A stretch of DNA of 64,000 bases, from NCBI GenBank assembly GCA_934229785.1, contig CAKQEA010000004.1, positions 62,001 to 126,000 on the forward strand. The letters run 5' to 3'. The DNA comes from an uncultured Anaeroplasmataceae bacterium. GTDB taxonomy: Bacteria; Bacillota_I; Bacilli_A; Acholeplasmatales; Anaeroplasmataceae. The notes beneath the pieces are model-generated. The model had not been told where the DNA came from. It saw only the letters and a list, made by a program, of their open reading frames with translations, and made no database searches. Shown here one piece after another: positions 63,760 to 64,000 of this stretch. The translations under genes and the position numbers were made by a program. The first letter of the stretch is position 1. Each line of letters begins with the position of its first letter.

Positions 63760-64000
63760 ATGAAAATAGGAATTCCGTTAAGAAAATTTAATAATAAGCT
63801 ATATATAAATAAAAGCTATATTAGCTATTTTTCTAAAATGGGGGAGATTATTCTTCTTTTTGATAAATCAAAACTTGATATGTGTGATGTTTTTATACTA
63901 CCAGGTGGATATGATATTGATCCTTTTTATTATTGTCAAAATAACAGCTCATCAAATAACATTGATATTTATAATGATATGATGGATTTTAAAATTATAA
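63760..64000 (+). CDS. peptidase C26/gamma-glutamyl-GABA hydrolase-like, N-terminal part
   Basis: 80 codons visible, cut by the right edge. RBS GGTGAT precedes the ATG. Begins MKIGIPLRKFNNKLYINKSY; the stretch DVFILPGGYDIDPFYY is the 'GG-D-x-x-P' region of class I glutamine amidotransferase-like hydrolases. The nucleophile Cys would lie beyond the window. In this family the substrate is a gamma-glutamyl compound. Confidence 0.7.
   Translation, partial: MKIGIPLRKFNNKLYINKSYISYFSKMGEIILLFDKSKLDMCDVFILPGGYDIDPFYYCQNNSSSNNIDIYNDMMDFKII

Overview
The window is AT-rich, uses the standard bacterial code (TGA is a working stop, for example in the overlap at 10735-10738), and starts most genes with strong AGGAGG-type ribosome binding sites. 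Gene content (EF-P, pyruvate phosphate dikinase, FtsW, a SpoIIIAH-like protein, DUF1836 and DUF1653 proteins, lipoproteins with InlB-type and BspA-type repeats) suggests a low-GC Gram-positive gut bacterium of the Bacilli, probably an uncultured lineage near Erysipelotrichales or the RF39/mollicute-related groups. That placement is an inference.

Region 1 (1-12930) is a surface and export cluster on the minus strand. Two MacB/FtsX-type ABC proteins are followed by two large lipoproteins and a membrane-anchored surface protein. One strong promoter precedes the cluster, surrounded by three GTTAG/CTAAC inverted repeats. Region 2 (13000-24000) is mostly housekeeping: a drug/metabolite-type transporter, a methionine gamma-lyase-family enzyme, a nitroreductase, an SDR oxidoreductase with efp, a MATE pump, ppdK, a small lipoprotein and a macrodomain protein.

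Region 3 (about 24050-44140) is a mobile defence island. It holds a DUF262-DUF1524 (GmrSD-like) nuclease, an intact large serine recombinase, a second recombinase broken by an internal deletion (each preceded by a small acidic ORF), and a three-gene ABC-3C conflict system (effector, middle component, DUF2326 ATPase). It also holds a long restriction-modification operon: controller protein, two overlapping C5-methylases, an HNH nuclease, an HpaII-like methylase and an HpaII-like nuclease. Next comes a three-gene operon encoding a helicase fused to a DarT ADP-ribosyltransferase, a NADAR-type antitoxin and an ASCH-domain protein. An AP2/zinc-ribbon protein lies at the right end. A gene remnant at 23958-24050 marks the left side, and a tRNA-Thr(GGT) lies just beyond the right side. 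The helicase-DarT/NADAR/ASCH operon is the strongest candidate for an unusual system.

Region 4 (44186-64000) returns to the chromosome core. It contains tRNA-Thr, a heavily frameshifted pnuC pseudogene, a heterodimeric ABC exporter, DAHP synthase, FtsW and a CBM20/flavin-reductase/DUF1653 operon. These are followed by GNAT, TrhA/hemolysin III and glycosyltransferase genes, DUF1836, a SpoIIIAH-like protein, a large TPR-GAF-PAS protein with degenerate GGDEF/EAL domains, a phosphodiesterase with rdgB, coaD, pduL and the start of a peptidase C26 gene.
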